A stretch of 7,993 bases of DNA from Candidatus Woesearchaeota archaeon (GTDB taxonomy: Archaea > Nanobdellota > Nanobdellia > Woesearchaeales > UBA12501): the NCBI GenBank assembly GCA_014729495.1, contig WJJV01000057.1:1-7993 (forward strand), written 5' to 3'. Below, in pieces: positions 6,463 to 7,993 of the stretch; positions within the stretch are counted from its first letter, which is position 1; each line of letters starts with the position of its first letter. Made by a program: the position numbers and the translations under genes. Under the pieces are notes generated by a model. It did no database searches and was not told where the DNA came from. It worked only from the letters and a program-made list of their open reading frames with translations.

Positions 6463-7680
6463 ATGGGGGACAAAGAGCCGTGGACAAGGAAGTACCAGCC
6501 CAGGAAGCCTGAGGATATTGTCGGGCAGGACAATCCAGTCAGGCAGGTGCTTGGCTTTGCATCTGATTACAGGAGCCAGAAGAAGAAATCAGCCATAATC
6601 TATGGACCTGTTGGCTGCGGAAAGACTGTTTCTGTCTATGCTGCTGCAGACCAGCTCGGGCTGGAGGTCATAGAAGTTAATGCATCTGATTTCAGGAATC
6701 AGGAGCAGATAAACTCTGTTGTAGGTGCTGCATCAAAGCAGATGTCATTGTTCTCAAAAGGCAAGATAATACTCATAGATGAGGTTGACGGGCTTAGCGG
6801 CACAAAAGACAGAGGGGCTGTGCCAGCTCTTGTAAAACTCATGCAGGAATCATCATTCCCTATAATCTGCACTGCTGTCGATCCTTTTGACAAGAAACTG
6901 TCAGCATTGAGGAAGAAGGCTGTGATGGTAGAGTTCAGCATGCCTGATTATAAGGATATATATTCTGTGCTGAAGATTATAGCTGATCATGAAGGCATAA
7001 AGTATGATGAGAATGACATGAAATCCATCGCAAGGAGAGCAGGCGGAGATATAAGGGCTGCAGTGAATGACCTGCAGATACTTACCAGCGGAAAAAGAGA
7101 GCTTCTTAAAGAGGATCTTGAAAGCATGAGCCAGAGAGAGCAGACAGAGAACATACTCAATGCTGTGATGAAAGTGCTCAAGACAACTGATCCAAATATC
7201 GCGATTCAATCATTCAACAATGTTCAGGAGGACTTTGACAAGGTCATGCTCTGGATGGACGAGAACATACCAAAAGAATATGAGAAGCCTGCGGATCTCG
7301 CAAGAGCATATGATTACCTCTCAAAAGCTGATGTCATGAGCAGGAGGATAAGGAGATGGCAGCACTGGAGATTCATAGTATACATAAACGCATATCTCTC
7401 TGCAGGAGTCGCTGTATCAAAGGATGAGAAATACAGCAAATTCGTGAAGTATGGACCCACATCAAGGCTTCTCAAGATATGGATGGCCAACAGGAAATAC
7501 CAGAAGAGAAAGGCCATTGCAGAGAAGATTGCAGAGAAGACCCACACATCAGCTTACAGGGTCCTGCAGGACACGCTGCCTTACATGCAGGCCATGTTCC
7601 AGAAGGATATTGACTATGGCACGAAGCTGGCTGATGAGCTGGAGCTTGAGAAAGCAGAGGTTGAGTGGCTTTGCAAGTGA
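6463..7680 (+). CDS. rfcL: Replication factor C large subunit (archaeal clamp loader)
   Basis: A 405-residue AAA+ protein. RFC loads the PCNA sliding clamp onto primed DNA using ATP. Visible motifs are the N-terminal EPWTRKYQPRKPEDIVGQ signature (residues 5-22), Walker A GPVGCGKT (48-55), EVNASDFRN (71-79), Walker B ILIDEVDG (103-110), sensor 1 region ICTAVDP (135-141) and sensor 2 GGDIRAAVNDLQ (194-205). The C-terminal collar includes RRWQHWRFIVYINAYLSAGV (297-316) and HTSAYR (361-366). It lacks the SRC arginine-finger motif of RFC small subunits, as expected for the large one. Two oddities: sensor 1 Asn is replaced by Val139, and the protein ends at EVEWLCK without the Lys/Glu-rich tail and PCNA-binding box usual in longer (roughly 450-500 residue) family members. 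No small-subunit gene lies in the window. The start is supported by the N-terminal motif and by a TATA box 26 bases upstream. Confidence 0.96.
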   Translation: MGDKEPWTRKYQPRKPEDIVGQDNPVRQVLGFASDYRSQKKKSAIIYGPVGCGKTVSVYAAADQLGLEVIEVNASDFRNQEQINSVVGAASKQMSLFSKGKIILIDEVDGLSGTKDRGAVPALVKLMQESSFPIICTAVDPFDKKLSALRKKAVMVEFSMPDYKDIYSVLKIIADHEGIKYDENDMKSIARRAGGDIRAAVNDLQILTSGKRELLKEDLESMSQREQTENILNAVMKVLKTTDPNIAIQSFNNVQEDFDKVMLWMDENIPKEYEKPADLARAYDYLSKADVMSRRIRRWQHWRFIVYINAYLSAGVAVSKDEKYSKFVKYGPTSRLLKIWMANRKYQKRKAIAEKIAEKTHTSAYRVLQDTLPYMQAMFQKDIDYGTKLADELELEKAEVEWLCK

Positions 7681-7695
7681 ATCCCTCGCTTGAGT

Positions 7696-7993
7696 CTATT
7701 GCTTTTTCTTGATAAAATATATCGGAGCGCTTTCTGAGAATACCCACTCATGTGTTGTTCTCTTCTCAATGATCTCAAAATCTTCCCTGAACATGTTCTC
7801 AAATACATCTGGAGGAAATATTATTGATGAATGATTGGCAGCTCCTTTTGCAATGTTCTCAACAGCTATCTCGTCTGTTTTATCAGTAGTCCTTCCTTTT
7901 ATCTCTTTGAAGATCAGCATTGCAGAATCTCTCCAGTCTATCTCATAATTCTCTCTATCATATATTCTCTCAGACAATGGACCATACAATGCC
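7696..7993 (-). CDS. Unrecognised protein, C-terminal fragment (5' end outside window)
   Basis: The minus-strand frame is open from the right edge to a TAG at 7698-7696, giving about 99 residues of the C-terminus. The frame continues through the edge (ALYGPLSERIYD...), and the TTG at 7989 is not a convincing start, so the gene is treated as cut. The fragment is soluble, mixed alpha/beta and charged. Noticeable stretches are DWRDSAMLIFKEIKG, AANHSSIIFPPDVFENMF and THEWVFSESAPIYFIKKK, the last looking like a closing beta-strand pair of a Rossmann-like or methyltransferase-type fold. That resemblance is too weak to name a function. It converges on rfcL with only 15 bases between the stop codons. 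Confidence 0.7.
   Translation of the reverse strand, partial: ALYGPLSERIYDRENYEIDWRDSAMLIFKEIKGRTTDKTDEIAVENIAKGAANHSSIIFPPDVFENMFREDFEIIEKRTTHEWVFSESAPIYFIKKKQ
7702..7710 (+). terminator. Possible T-rich terminator for rfcL
   Basis: CTTTTTCTT begins 22 bases after the rfcL stop. Archaeal transcription often ends at T-rich tracts without a hairpin. The tract lies inside the 3' end of the opposing gene, where it encodes its terminal lysines, so coding constraint alone may explain it. Confidence 0.3.

Noticed and set aside
6444..6512. Upstream ATG out of frame with rfcL, coding 22 residues
   Set aside because: It would matter only if transcription began upstream of 6444. The best TATA box predicts a start near 6463, so this ATG is probably not in the message.
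7472..7808. Minus-strand open frames across the end of rfcL
   Set aside because: They are antisense shadows of rfcL and of the real minus-strand gene ending at 7696. The collar motifs of RfcL continue to its own stop.

Overview
The window looks like part of an archaeal genome, most likely a small-genome DPANN-type lineage (Woesearchaeota/Pacearchaeota-like). The evidence is a clear archaeal replication factor C large subunit, AT-rich TATA promoters placed so that transcripts would be leaderless or nearly so, dense gene packing, AGA/AGG and ATA codon use, and a giant asparagine-rich parallel beta-helix surface protein of the kind common in those archaea. The lineage is inferred from protein style; there is no rRNA gene here to fix it.

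Layout from left to right. Positions 1-5713 are one uninterrupted minus-strand reading frame, 1904 codons from its ATG and still open at the left edge. It encodes a cytoplasmic basic helical N-terminus, one membrane anchor, Ig-like and other beta modules, a DNRLRE-type beta-sandwich, two right-handed beta-helix regions, a carboxypeptidase-regulatory-like module and the start of an Asp-rich Ig/cadherin-like module. Its start overlaps by four bases (ATGA) the stop of a second minus-strand gene, 5710-6261, which encodes a small protein with two tandem sigma-region-4-like helix-turn-helix repeats. These two genes almost certainly form an operon, with the regulator first and the giant surface protein second.

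Positions 6262-6462 are a divergent 201-base AT-rich intergenic region. It carries a TATA box for each direction and four copies of a 15-bp dyad-symmetric element (consensus WCTTAYYADGTAAGT). Start-to-start spacings are 53, 22 and 51 bp, close to whole helical turns and nearly symmetric. The copy nearest the regulator gene lies between its TATA box and its ATG, as expected of an autoregulatory operator.

Positions 6463-7680 are the plus-strand rfcL gene, complete but short, lacking the usual charged C-terminal tail with a PCNA-binding box and carrying Val where sensor 1 usually has Asn. Fifteen bases later it meets, tail to tail, the 3' end of an unrecognised minus-strand gene that runs off the right edge.

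The most interesting unit is the regulator plus giant membrane-anchored protein, with an operator array shared with a replication gene. The giant gene also contains a block with clearly different codon choice that covers the DNRLRE domain, which suggests domain acquisition.
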